DNA of 64,000 nt from Rotaria macrura (Eukaryota > Rotifera > Eurotatoria > Philodinida > Philodinidae). Under the pieces are notes generated by a model. The model was not told where the DNA came from and made no database searches. It saw only the letters and a program-made list of their open reading frames with translations. Position numbers and translations under genes: made by a program. Positions 25,119-37,389 of the stretch are shown piece after piece (the stretch's first letter is position 1; the number at the start of each line of letters is the position of its first letter). Where the stretch lies: assembly GCA_900239685.1 (NCBI GenBank), contig OENT01000370.1, positions 62,001-126,000 on the forward strand. Reading direction: 5' to 3'.

Positions 25119-28100
25119 ATGTTCGCTCGACGAAATTTACGACGTAATCTTATGATCACATTTTCTTTGCCCATATTTTTATTGACTTTATTTGTCGTAC
25201 ATAAACATCGGGAAGTTATCTTTTCTGAACATTCATCACAAGAATATCATCAAGATGTTTTCCGTTTGTCAAGAGATATCAATCAAGTACATCATGGTCG
25301 ATCAAAACGTTCGACGAATCGTGCTAGATCATCGACTATTCATCGTGATGAACAATTACAAAATCAAGATTCAATAATGATAAAACCTTATACAGTATCA
25401 CTTACGAATGTTTTAAATAATCAAAGACAATCACAAGATTTAAATCTAATTCAACAAATATCGTATCCTGTTATTGATACAACAAATCTTGAACGTTTTG
25501 TTCATCTTGATTTAAAGGGAGCTGCACCAAAAATCGATTATTATGTGAAATTGTTTCCCTTTCTAAAACGCCTTGGTGCTACTGGTTTACTCATTGAATA
25601 CGAAGATATGTTTCCATTTTCGAATCATTTAAATATAATAAAGCATGGTCTTGCTTATTCGACAAATGATATTGAACAAATCTTACGATTGGCAGAAGTT
25701 AATAATTTAAAAATTATGCCATTACTTCAAGTTTACGGTCATCTTGAATATGTACTCAAATTAAAAGAATTTATGCATCTACGTGAAGATAGACGATATC
25801 CACAAGTTATTACACCGTGTCTTGAAGAAAGTTATAAATTGATATTCGGTATGTTACGAAGTGATCATTTTTCAACAATAATTCTAAGTTTTAACATTCG
25901 TCATAAAGAAAAATGAGATTCGACTTTGTAGTAATCAGCGTAAATCTATTTTGTTGTATTGTTTGCCTCAAATGCACAATATTATTTATCAATAGATGAA
26001 TAATACATATTTCGAACTAAGATATACAATCATCTAGGATATACAACGAAAACAAAAAGCAATTGAGTCAATATGAAAGGATTAGACTCAATGAAAACAA
26101 GCTGGATGTCGTATTTGTTTGATTTCGTTGGATTGACTCTCATGTTGTTCGAACTCGATCAAAGGCGTTAGTTGTGAGATATTGAAAGTAATGACTATAT
26201 TTCAGTCGTTATTCTATCGCTTTATATATCGATGATAGTTCATAGTAGTAAATTCTTGATCGTGAGAACAAATACGGAGTAAAATTCTTTTTAGATGTGA
26301 GCAACGCAAAGTTTTTCTTGATCTAATTGTAGTTTAGAGAAAATCATGCAAAGTTTTGTTCTACTCACGTATTCAAATAATATTCAATAAATTCTTTGTG
26401 TTTTAATTAGTCAATTATTCATATGTGCTGTATCCATCTATGTTGAATATTAATCTCATTGATATGAATTCTAAGATGGTTCGGTTGAATCTATAGAATG
26501 CATCAGTAAAATCGTTACTTTTGGTTTGAATAAGGTTCCTTTTTCTCGTTATCTCAATCTAGATAAGCAAGTCTAACATTGATCCAATACATGTCTAACG
26601 TGTTTTCAGTCTTTACTAGTTGACTTCGACTTAAAATTTTGTTTGTAGATAAATACAGCATACTTTTAAAGATTATTTAGAATTATTAATTCATAGTTTT
26701 AATGAATTATGCATTGATTTTGTATTTTTTTAGAAATGATCGATCAAATATTATCTCTTCATAAATCGATTCCGTATTTTCATATGGGCTGTGATGAAGT
26801 TTATTATCGACTTGTACATCCTCTATGCGCAAATTTAAATTTTCGTGATGATGCTGATCTTTTTATCAGGTAGAACTTTACTTTTGTTTTCAGATTCAAC
26901 ACATAACTAATTGTCAATAGTTCTAGCTCTGTTCGAACAATATTCTTTCTACTACTAACAAACGTAAGCATATATCAAACATGAGCTAGCAGACGGTAGC
27001 CCTGTTAGGTCTTTGCTTGTCAGTTTTGCTGACATGCGTTATAGTGATTGAAATTTCGAATACAATGAATTATAATCCATACAGAAGAATCTTATTTCTA
27101 TTTCTCTTTTAACATTCCTATAATTTTAGTCACTTGATGTACAACACAAGCCTATATTATCTTGATGAAAATATCCTTCATTTTTGAATAAGAAAAAACA
27201 ACATTGTTGAAGAATATTATGAATACGAACATGGAAATATTGTCAATGATGTGATTAGATTGAAACGAAGTAGTGTTAGTCAAATAGATAGTCGTTCTTG
27301 TTTTCTGAGCTGTTACTAGGTTGTTTCTCATTGAATTTTTAATAAATGAAAGCTTGGAAAGTCTCATGACGAATATCAACAAATAGACGGCATGAAGGAG
27401 TTCCTAGGAGTACAAGAAAGTCTTAGAGAAACTCACTGGTTAGATACGAAATTTTATAAATTGAAAACACAATGAAAATGAGCTTTTACGCTGACAAAAG
27501 CTTCGCAAAATTATGAAATGGCTTTGATAATTTTCAGTCGTACTTGAATTCACGAAAAGAACATCATGAAGTAGTTAGGAGTACAAAAAGAATTTAGAAA
27601 ACTCCATTTTCAAAATTGTACGAAAAACATTGAAAATGAGGCTTCCGGGAAATAATTCAATAAAACTCAATAAAAGATGTGAAAATGTTTGATTCACCAC
27701 AAATTTACGAAAAACACTAAGGAGTATAGCGAAATTCAGACAAAATCAGAATCCACAGCAAAAGTACACTGTTACAAAATGACTAAAAAGATGTTTCAAC
27801 CTTGAAAATAACTATGTTGTTTGTTATCCTCTCTAGATCTTTTAATACGGGTACAGTCATTTTTTTCTGAGATTTCAAAAAAGCGAAATGTCTATCTTTA
27901 ATGTTGTAAAAAGTCGGATTTCTTCTAATCTCTAGACATGTTACTCGCATCGCCAAATACATCAAAACAAAACGTCCTGATATGAAACTATTCATATGGC
28001 ATGATATGATCTCACAATTGGTGAATTCAGGATCTAATAACGTAAGTCGTACATCTATCTAGTTTATTAGCCGACACGTCAAGAGCGTTTTTACTTTCTC

Positions 28101-30178
28101 TCTATGGACGTACCTGGATTACAAATAATAATCTAATAAAAAATGTTATCCTATTTCACATCCCTCTATTACGTTGATACTAATTGAATAGTCACGCGAA
28201 TTCGTATATCTTCAGTTTATGGACACAATTCATTTATACACCTTGATCTTTACAACCATTTATTCTTTTGAAATGAGCAGATTCTATCTTGACGTAACGT
28301 TACAGGCTAGTATCCAAATTTTCTTGAAAGAAGACATGATGCTACAGATAGATTTCGATTCGGTAGTATCTGTAATCAAGCAGTTACTTATGTGATTAAT
28401 GATGATCTGTGTTATACAACTGACGAATGATAAGCATGTACACGTCTGATTTGTATATCTTGGATAAAACATCACATATATTTTCGACTGAGATGATTTT
28501 ATTTGATGTTTCCCAATGATTAATAGAAGATTCTAGTGTATGGTTGTTGTTTCAACGTCTTCGTTCTTGAATTGGTCAATTTCTAGAACAGTATTCGAAA
28601 ACAAAAGTACTAGTTCTGTTTAGTTCAGACTGAATATCGACGTTCAGCTTCAAAATTTGCATAATCAATGTTTCCCATAGAAGTTAAACCACTGGAAACT
28701 TTTCTCTTTTACTCTGTCATCGTCACTAAGTTAACACTATTCGATTTCTAAAAGGTGAATTCAACTAACATAAGTATCATCATTATCAAAACATTGATTT
28801 TGTTCGATTATAGATGCATGGAAACATTTTCCTTCTTCAATATCTATTCGAACGTTAATAAATCTGCCTATTGTGTTATCTACACATCTGGTACTGTTGT
28901 TGTGTAAATGTAAATAAACATCACGGTTGTACTTCTTGATGTAAATTCGACATGAACAACATGGATCTAATCTCTAACATAACTATAGCAAATAAAGATG
29001 GAGAAACATCATAGAACTGTATAGTTCTAATTGAACATACAACGTTTCTATGCAGAGAGAAGCATTCCTAGAGTTTTTCTCCCGTATTTCGTACTACTAG
29101 TGGGCATGGGTATGACTCAATTAATACATGTTCAAAATATAAATCAATCGACTCGTTTTTATTTGATAGATTACAGAATTAGTTGAACTTATTGTACCAA
29201 TGATATGGACTTATGTCGATGATGTGAAACCTTGGTTTGACGATGGATTCTGGATGAGGTAGTCAACAGAAGTTGATCAAAGCTAATTGAAAAGATATAT
29301 CGAAAATTTTTTTTCAAATCGATTTATTCTTTCTATAGATTTGCAATGTTTCGTGAAGTATGGGTAGCTAGTTCATTCAAAGGTTCATCTGGTGAGACAA
29401 CAACGATGAGCTATGTTGGTCATCATCAACGTAATCAACAAACATGGCTTGAAACCATGTACATTGCCTCAAATCGACATAAAGTGAATTTTTCCGGCAT
29501 TGCCATCACTGGATGGTCTCGATACGATCATATGCTTTCATTGTGTGAACTTCTACCATCATCGATACCATCGCTGGCATATGTATTACAAACAATTACA
29601 TATGGTTTTATAGATCATGAAAGAAATCTCACTATTTCAAGAACACTATTAGGATGTGATCGAATGGCATTGTGGGAGAAATCCATGCATATCACTTTTG
29701 TATCGTGTTCATTTCCAGGTAAATATTAATGATTGATTTATTTTAACAATTATATTCGATCATATATCTAGGTCATCAAATGTACGAAATAATGTATCAA
29801 TATGATATAGTACTTCGACAATATGAAGAAACAATGTCATTCGTACGTTTATTTATAACAGATATACATCTTCGTCAGAATTATATTCATTACAAACGTA
29901 GTCAAGAATGTTTACAACGATTAATTTATCTCGAAGATCAAATGATGTATTTTATTGATGCCTTTCAACGAGTTAGCTTATATTTTTTCACACCTGATAT
30001 TGCTGCAGAATGGTTGCAAACATATTTTATGAGAAAATTTAAAGAAGTTCAATTTCGTATAAATTTCATTGAACGACAATTAAAAGTGCAAACATCATGG
30101 CCACAACGTCCATTACCCAACAACACTGCATTCATTGTTGTTAAACGAAGAAATGTCACAACGATTAATTTATCTTGA
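25119..30178 (+). CDS. HEXD: Hexosaminidase D-like GH20 glycosidase, membrane-anchored
   Basis: Removes terminal N-acetylhexosamines. Six exons keep frame: 25119-25848, 26734-26869, 27936-28041, 29170-29258, 29339-29718, 29772-30178, giving 615 aa. It has a basic start and one hydrophobic segment (about 11-27), so it is probably a type II membrane protein facing the Golgi or secretory lumen. The GH20 barrel starts near 130 (HLDLKGAAPKIDYYVKLFPF). PLLQVYGHLEYVLKLKEF, HMGCDEVYY with the catalytic pair D264-E265, LFIWHDM, VASSFKGSSGETTT and TGWSRYDHM follow in the order of the HEXD family. A Lys/Arg- and Gln-rich C-terminal helical part follows. The last intron is 53 bp, the others 80-1128 bp. 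The first exon's donor (TTCG then GTATGT) was chosen because it joins to EMIDQILSLH, as in relatives. The gene is tail-to-tail with the SLC35G-like gene. Confidence 0.9.
27385..27740. repeat. Imperfect tandem duplication inside a HEXD-like intron
   Basis: A segment at 27386-27480 (GGCATGAAG...TAGGAGTACAAGAAAG...GAAAATGAG) is repeated in diverged form at 27560-27640 (CATCATGAAG...TAGGAGTACAAAAAG...GAAAATGAG), a period of about 170 bp. A third partial trace (ACGAAAAACACTAAGGAGTA) is at 27706-27727. It lies in the 1066-bp intron between exons 2 and 3 and does not affect splice sites. Confidence 0.45.
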
Positions 30179-30494
30179 ATATTTAAATTATTTTTAATGA
30201 GAATAACAAGGCTTATGTTCTAGTCACTATTTCTGGAGTAGAATATTAGTTCTATATAAATATATAATATAATGAATCATTATGATTCTTTAGTTTAGTT
30301 TAAAATCTATAAAAGTCTAATCATTCGAAATGAATTCGAATTCTGTCGTGGCATGGAAATATTTATTATTAATTGAATTATTAGACACTACACATGTTGA
30401 ATGTAATTTTATTCTAATTATTTACTAATCGATTAAAAATAAATAAATAAATATTTTCTAAATCGAACATAAATCTTTGGATTCTCTTTCTCTT
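30179..30494. other. Short convergent intergenic spacer with poly(A) signals for both strands
   Basis: This 316-bp spacer lies between two stop codons on opposite strands. AATAAA words at 30438-30451 serve the plus strand, and TTTATT at about 30361-30366 (AATAAA on the minus strand) can serve the other gene. If so, the two 3' untranslated regions overlap by a short distance. Confidence 0.45.
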
Positions 30495-31572
30495 TTATTT
30501 CTTAGTCGTAATATAACTGTCAAATGATAGTATAACTTCTGATACAACAATAAATGAAGTCCCGATGTAAAACATCCAAGATCTAGTAAGATGTAGAAAT
30601 ATGTACTGTAGTATGCAAGCATAAACTATATCGAGTGTTCCAATTATGTTTAGTACTTGAAGATTTTCTCGTTTTAATGCTTTAGCAAAAAACATGTTGA
30701 TCACTAATTGAAAACCTCCAATAGTGGTACCAACTGCAAACATCCATTTCCATTGATATGGATCTGGTTGCCAAAATCGTCGAACAATACTATAGATGCA
30801 TGCAACAACTAGAGCGAAGGCTGTAAATTGAAAATTCATAATAGAATATGGTTTAACTAATTGTTTTCGTGCAATCATTTGAGTAGCTTTTGTGAAGGAT
30901 GATATAAAAGCTAGCGTAATACCTAAATAAAAGTATATCGATATTGTATCTGTGGAAGTGAAATGTGCCATTGTTGAATTTTTTGTTGCTGGCGGAGACA
31001 CGATTCGTGGTTGATCAGTAATATGATTTAAAATATTAAGTAAAAATTGTGGTTTCGTTGCTAGTATTAATCCAGTTATGGTTAAAATTAGTGCAATTGC
31101 ATTGACCAATTTGAAACGATCTTTAAAAAATATAACACATAGTATAACGATGCCCAAACGCAGTATGTATATTTAATAGCGTTTAGATCCGACAATGGGA
31201 GAAAATAAAATGCAGCTAAATACGTTAGATTTGTTGCACTTGACATAATCATATTTATTACACAGGCAAGAGGTTGCTCATTTGTATTGAATACATTGTA
31301 ATGTTTGGGAAAACAGCATATGAACCAAATACAATGGTTTGTACTAAAAATCGCATAATCATTACATCAAACATATCGGCTGAAACAAATTTTAATGAAA
31401 ATGTACAGCAAGAAAATAAAATATTTCCTGCCATCATATACCATATGCCGGAATGCTCATGTAGCCGATGACATAGACGTTTAAAAGGCGATGACAACGA
31501 TTTTTCAGGTATTCCAGTTATATCAACTGATATTGTTTGAAGTGCCACAGTTTGTTGTTCTTGTTCATCTAT
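30495..31572 (-). pseudogene. SLC35G/EamA-type transporter, two one-base frame breaks
   Basis: Drug/metabolite-transporter-fold membrane protein, closest in layout to SLC35G (TMEM20/22). It reads from 31572 down to the stop at 30495 in three frames. Frame 1 holds SGIWYMMAGNILFSCCTFSL and FDVMIMRFLVQTIVFGSYAV (helices 1-2). Frame 2 then continues ACVINMIMSSATNLTYLAAF, FLPLSDLNAIKYT (helices 3-4). Frame 3 (from about 31157) carries the rest through helix 10, including LTITGLILATKPQFLL and MIARKQLVKP. The frame changes fall at about 31304-31313 and 31153-31160, both at GTTTGGG or CCCAAAC base runs; one added base at each restores continuity. There is a splice acceptor just before 31572 and no in-frame ATG near it, so a short first exon lies upstream and was not found. 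This is either a decayed gene or an intact gene with consensus errors; the rest is well conserved. Confidence 0.75.
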
Positions 31573-34500
31573 CTAAAATGAGGCATACAAGATTGTAGGA
31601 AGATGCTATGTAGAAATTTATTTCACTTATCGTAATTGCCATATTAATAAAATGAAAGTATGTTTTAGAATTACTGCTTGATATATTTAGGCTGCACGAA
31701 AAAAAAAATAATGAAAGAAAGTTTGTTTGGCTTTTGCATGCTCTGTTCGTTCTCACAGTAATAGAAACATGTTAGGTTATATGACCATACAATATATGAC
31801 ACTGAACGAAAAAGAAAATCAACTTGATAACCCATCGTCTACAGCGCTGTTTATTTTGTTGTCCACTTCAAGAACATTTTCATAAACGTCTCTGAAAAGC
31901 TTTTCATCACTGAAATCAAAACTGCCAGCTAATATATTTTTTATACTGAATTTAGAATAAAGTCAGCCTTTTGATTGTACTACATGATGATAGAAGATTA
32001 AGTGTTGTTTTCAAAAATGTTTGTGTATAAGATTGTTGTAAACAGGTGAATATTAAATAATAAGATAGTAGGAAAGTTTACTTCTAAAATGATATTCATT
32101 GCTTTTAAAAAAATGTCTACGTTGTGAATATCTACAGAATAATACTTAAGGTGTACTCATCTTGAATTTTTCTACTACTCCTTTTCTGGATCGATCATTT
32201 TCGGAAGTTACATGCATCCAAGAAACATTCAAGTCTTTTTTTTAATCAGAAATAGTAGCTATCGATTTTTAATTATTTGGCAAGAGGTATCTTTGATTCT
32301 AGAGGAAGATTTGTTTTGTCTAATGATCAATACATTTTCTAAGTAGTTCTATTAGTTAGTGTGTCAAGATCTCAATAGAGGGCACTACTCTTACTATATT
32401 ATCTATTATACTTACGGGAAATTGACAGGATTATTGTCGAATGAAATCTGTAAGCGACATGATAGTTCTAAATATGCATTTGTTTAGTAGACATGAGAAG
32501 TGATACTATGCTCGTGGCTGTCTTTTAGAAGACTTCTCTATAAATATCACTCGTCTTCAGCTCCAAAATATTTGAAATTCAATTATTTTTAGCTCATCAT
32601 TAGATAGAGTAACTTTTTCATTGCCTCAAAAATCTTTAATTTAAATCATGGATAGAAAAATTAGTAAATTTCTAGTTTTGACTGTCAAACTGTAAACTAT
32701 GATCGATTAATTTTATCATAATCTTTTGATTCTAATGTAAAATCATATCTTAACAAGCTGTTCACGAATAGACAGCATGAGTATTGATATCAGTGCGCAT
32801 ATGTACTCGAATAGTTCTTAATTAGTTATCGAACAATCGAAAATAAACTACCTCACCACAATAGATTCGACATACGCATTGCATCAGAATAGAAAACAAT
32901 GACTGTTAACGTATCTTGAGTAAAGTGATTTTCCGAAGATTTTATAAAGGAAATTAGCACAAAACCGATAACTTGTACACACTTTTTAATAACCAATAGC
33001 AAGAGAAAAAAACTTTTGAATCAAACGGATGCTGCATGTTGTGTTTTTCAGATGGCTAATGGTAGTCAAACATTAGAACGATGTAGAACGAAATTTTTTC
33101 TCAGCATAATTACGTCATAGGTTAGATGATTGTTTATCATCGTATGTAGTATTTTACAACAGTTCGATCCAACATGATATGCATACACTTGGTTTATGTA
33201 AAGTATTGAAATTTTAGTTTTCAATGCGTAAGCATATGGAAAAAGTAAATACATATATATATATATGAAATATATTAATAATCGAAATTATTATATCGAT
33301 ACTTGAAAACATGCAAATAAACTCAAACGTATCATTTTTTAATCAATCAGAACGTTGACATGATGTCTGAGGGTAAAAAAAATTTTATTACGGCATTTCA
33401 GACTGAGGAACAATAATAAATGCTATCGATTTCGATCTGCAGTGTTCGCGAGGATATCAAGTGGAATCGAAAGAAAGTCAAATGGAAGATCTTGTAACGC
33501 AAAAAACGATTGTTATTTTTTCTTCACATCAGAAACATCTATCAAAATTATATACACTGACCGGAAAGACATTAATAGGGGATTATTCACGACCAAGTAT
33601 TTCAAATGTAACTATTTTAGATATCTCTGTAAACATGAATACGGAAATTTGTCAGCTAATGTATTATATTCAAAGTTTCACAACATCTCGAGTAAAAATC
33701 TACTTCGAAATGAACCTATCGAGTTGTCTAAAGTTCATTGAATATATCGGAATACTTAATTTCTTCTAAATTCAATGTGTTTAGTCGAACTGATAAACAT
33801 TGTTAGCATAAGTGAGATTTTAGAATTTTAGAATAAATCGAAGCCTGAAGTACCTTTTCAGTTCATAGAAACTTTCTTTTTTGAAACATTTATCATTGTC
33901 AATCATAGGTTGATATTTAAAAATAAAAATCTAATGCCAAAAAGAACAGACTATTCCGTAGTGCAATAAAAGAATGTTAACAATAAAATTGACTCGTAGA
34001 ATGTTGACGCTCGACAAATAACCAGAAAGTAAAAGTGCAAACATTTTCGTCCGAAACCTATCAGAGAATGTAGAATTTCAAAATTTCTCGACACAAACGT
34101 ACAGATGAAAAAATACAGCTGTAATTAATATCTATCATTCACTGCATCAAAATCAACACGCCCATACTCCATCTCAATTACATTCGACACGAATGACTTG
34201 AGAATCATTAAGAATAATCGACTGAATGATTCGAAGTCATAGCAGAAGTTAAAATATTGATTTGTGATCGAATATAGTATGTTTTATTTGTCAACGTATT
34301 AATTTGAAAAGGAAAAGTATATCGACTGAACATAGTTTAAACAGAGAAGAAAAATAAAAGAGGACGAATAAATAAATATTTAAATACATGTTTATAAAAA
34401 AAACTGTGACCCTCAAAAAAAATTCTGCCTGTTTCTTTTTCTCTACCATTTTTGAAATAGTTTGCATTATCCTTCTTCTTATTCAAGTGGCTCTACCTTG

Positions 34501-37389
34501 ACAAAAAACAGTTCATCTACTTCCAGGTTCGTTTCAATCTTATTCAATGGTTTAATAGATGTCATGGTAAATCAGATGTTACCTTTCAGATTCAATCGAA
34601 TTGTTGAAGTACAATCATTGAAAGCAAGATGGAAAAGTACTTATTGATCGTCAGTGAACAGATAATAATTTATAGTCGTCGCTCAACATGAAAAATAATT
34701 CAATAAATTTCTCTTTTTCTGAATATCGTTCTCACACTATGTCGACAAACACTGTAGAGAAGTTAGTTCGAGACGCATTAACTGGAAACTGACGATTATC
34801 CAAAATAATAGTTTTCATCCGGGATAAAGTAGAAATTGAACACTTGACTAAAAACGTTTCTCTAATATTGATGAAATTCATCGACGCATTTTGAATTACG
34901 TAGTTACTCGACCTTCTGTTTTTCAATTGTCGTGAAAGCGTCAGTGAAGCCGTCAAATCAGATAGCTCTCAAAACACATTTTTATTTTTTTTTCTTCGCC
35001 TGTCATTTCAGCTGTCAGAAGTCAAGCGCCATTAGAATTTGATCAACGCAAGTCACTCAGATTACACTTTACTGGCTACTAACTTTTAATATTCACTCTT
35101 TCACAATATTCTGCACTACAGCTGTTAAATGAAAATTTATTTATTGATGAATTGAATGAAACAGTATGCATGCTTAAGTAATATACACTACCATTTTGCC
35201 TATTTAATTGTAGATGACATCGTTCACAGAGGACTACGGTACAAGGATCAACATGGGAATTTTCTTGTTGCTCAATCGTGAACCTATTGTAATCAATTAA
35301 TGAACGATACACTTTGCTCAAACGTAAGATACTCATGAATTACTAGAATTGTCGGTTTTCACTGATAGTTGACACGGTTTCGTATTAAGTCATTTATTCT
35401 TTCATTGATACAAGAGAGACAATCTTATGGAATCAATCTGCATGTAGGCTAAAAATTTGCCACCATCTTTTTATTTTTGTGGTGCAAATAATTCACTGCA
35501 ATGTACTTGTAAATTAAAATGTGATACTAAATCCACAAAAACATTAGTTCGACTTTGAAAAGTGGTTTATGTATCGTCGGGACGTAGGAAAATCCAAAAA
35601 TATAGAACGATGAATTAAAGCAAGCAATCTTTGAATTGGTTTTATTTCTCAATGTAATCTATAGAAGGGATAAGATCGAATACGTGCACTTCAATAAAAT
35701 ATTTTGCAAAATTCCAAAACATACATATTGATTCCCTTATTTTCTAATTATATTCGAAGTGTATCTTTCTATCTAAGATAACATACTCTAATGCGTAAAA
35801 TCTATCCAATGAGAAACTATTACATGGAAGAAAATTGTAGAATTTTACTAAAATTTCGAGATTTCCACCATGTATGTCGAGTGTGAGAATGTTTCTATGC
35901 ATCACGACTTTTGTAAGAATGTACAAAAAAAACTTGAACTTATATCCAAATCATATGGTGAATGTCAAGTTTTCATTCCTATTCTGAGACGATGTGAGAT
36001 CATTTATGTGCGTAGGTATGGTTATAAACTAACATCAATACATAACCGTATGTTGAGAACGTACAAAGACAAACAGACAATCGTCAAAAGAGTAAAAAAA
36101 ACTTTAACTGCCATCCAAAATCAGAACTATCCAATGTTTAGCTAATGCCAATGATCGGATAGATGCTTTATTTTTGTTCAATTTTTATATTTATTCATTA
36201 GCTTCATATTTCCACATGTAACATGAAGTGTGTGTAAGGATGAAGCCAAAAATTTTTGACAATAAGTGTGTACCCATGAAGCATGTTTTAGTAGAACATT
36301 GCGTATTATCTTCAGCACTCTACGTTTCAAATGGAACAAAAATTACGTTCATGAAAAAAATCGATTTATGAGATAGACATTGTATGAGTAGTGCTGTTCT
36401 GTCAATCCTTTCCCTTTCGGAGACAAATCAACCAACACCCTCCCCCCCCCCTCAAAATAGAAGGCCATGCTCTGATTAAATAATTAATTGCATATCAATT
36501 ATTATTTTTTTAAAATTTATTGATAATTAGTTGAATTCTGCCATTTTTCTGCTGTTTTTTTCGAGAAATTACTTCGTTTTATATCACTTGCAGTATATTT
36601 TACAGAAAAAGGTAATTTTTCATGAAAAATACCAAAAAGCTTAAATTAAAGCTATCAATTAGTATTTATTTATTGTTATAATTTTACTACTAGGCCACGG
36701 CTTTTTATTCTGTGGTAAGGGGGGGGGGGCGGTTACTCTGATGGCATAAGTCAGTAACATGGTATTTGAATTCTCGATGTAACTACATCGAAAGGAAATC
36801 AATGGAGCTCATGGGTTCAGAAAAAATTAAGTTAGTTCTAAATCCCTATCTATATATCATTGGAAGTGTAAAGAGAGAAAAGTCTTTTATCGAAATTTTC
36901 TTTATTTATGTGTTAAATGAAATCGATAACTAATGATGACATTATCATCATTGTCATCCTTGTTTCAAACCATGAGAGATATGATATTACATACAAGTTA
37001 ACACTCAATGAGAGACTTCTATACATTCAACGTTATGCACATGAAAGATTTGCACATCCAATGATGGTGGGAGTGTAGTGCAGTAGTCTAGCTATAAATG
37101 AGAAGACGAATATCATGCATGTCTACCATGTGTGAGCAACATGGCATTCATGAGAAAAGTGTCTGTTCTGTCTTTATACAGAATTTGGGTAACATGTCGT
37201 AAATAATTATACAATTGTCTTTTACATAAGATTAGCTACTTATGATGGCATTATCTATAGCGAATAAAAAAAGAGTCGAAATTAACGTTTGAGTTTAGGT
37301 CTCCATAGTGACAAGTATTATAAAGACCTTTCACCACTATTGATTTTGAATAAAAGGTTATTATTTAGTTACAAACCAAAGCACAACGA
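31573..37389. other. Intergenic region between the SLC35G-like and LicD-like genes
   Basis: About 5.8 kb with no recognisable gene. Two overlapping plus-strand frames near 33442-33769 and a 91-codon frame at 35870-36145 have no domain motif, no splice partners and AT-driven composition. A first exon of the minus-strand transporter should be within the first few hundred bases but could not be pinned. One inverted-repeat element with homopolymer ends is at 36436-36736. Confidence 0.5.
36436..36736. mobile_element. 300-bp inverted-repeat element with C10/G11 ends
   Basis: The left end reads ACACCCT then ten C (36442-36451), followed by CAAAATAGAAGGCCATG. The right end read in reverse complement is GTAACCG then eleven C, followed by TTACCACAGAATAAAAAGCC and GTGG. 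The two share the C run, the AGAA(T)A word and GCC(A/G)TG in order, as diverged terminal inverted repeats of about 50 bp. Inner AT-rich words (CAATTATTATTT / AAATAAATACTAATTG) also mirror each other. No coding capacity. The long C/G runs stand out sharply in this AT-rich window. Confidence 0.5.

Noticed and set aside
33442..33769. Two overlapping plus-strand open frames of about 100 codons
   Set aside because: They overlap in different frames, neither has a recognisable domain, and base composition follows the AT-rich background.
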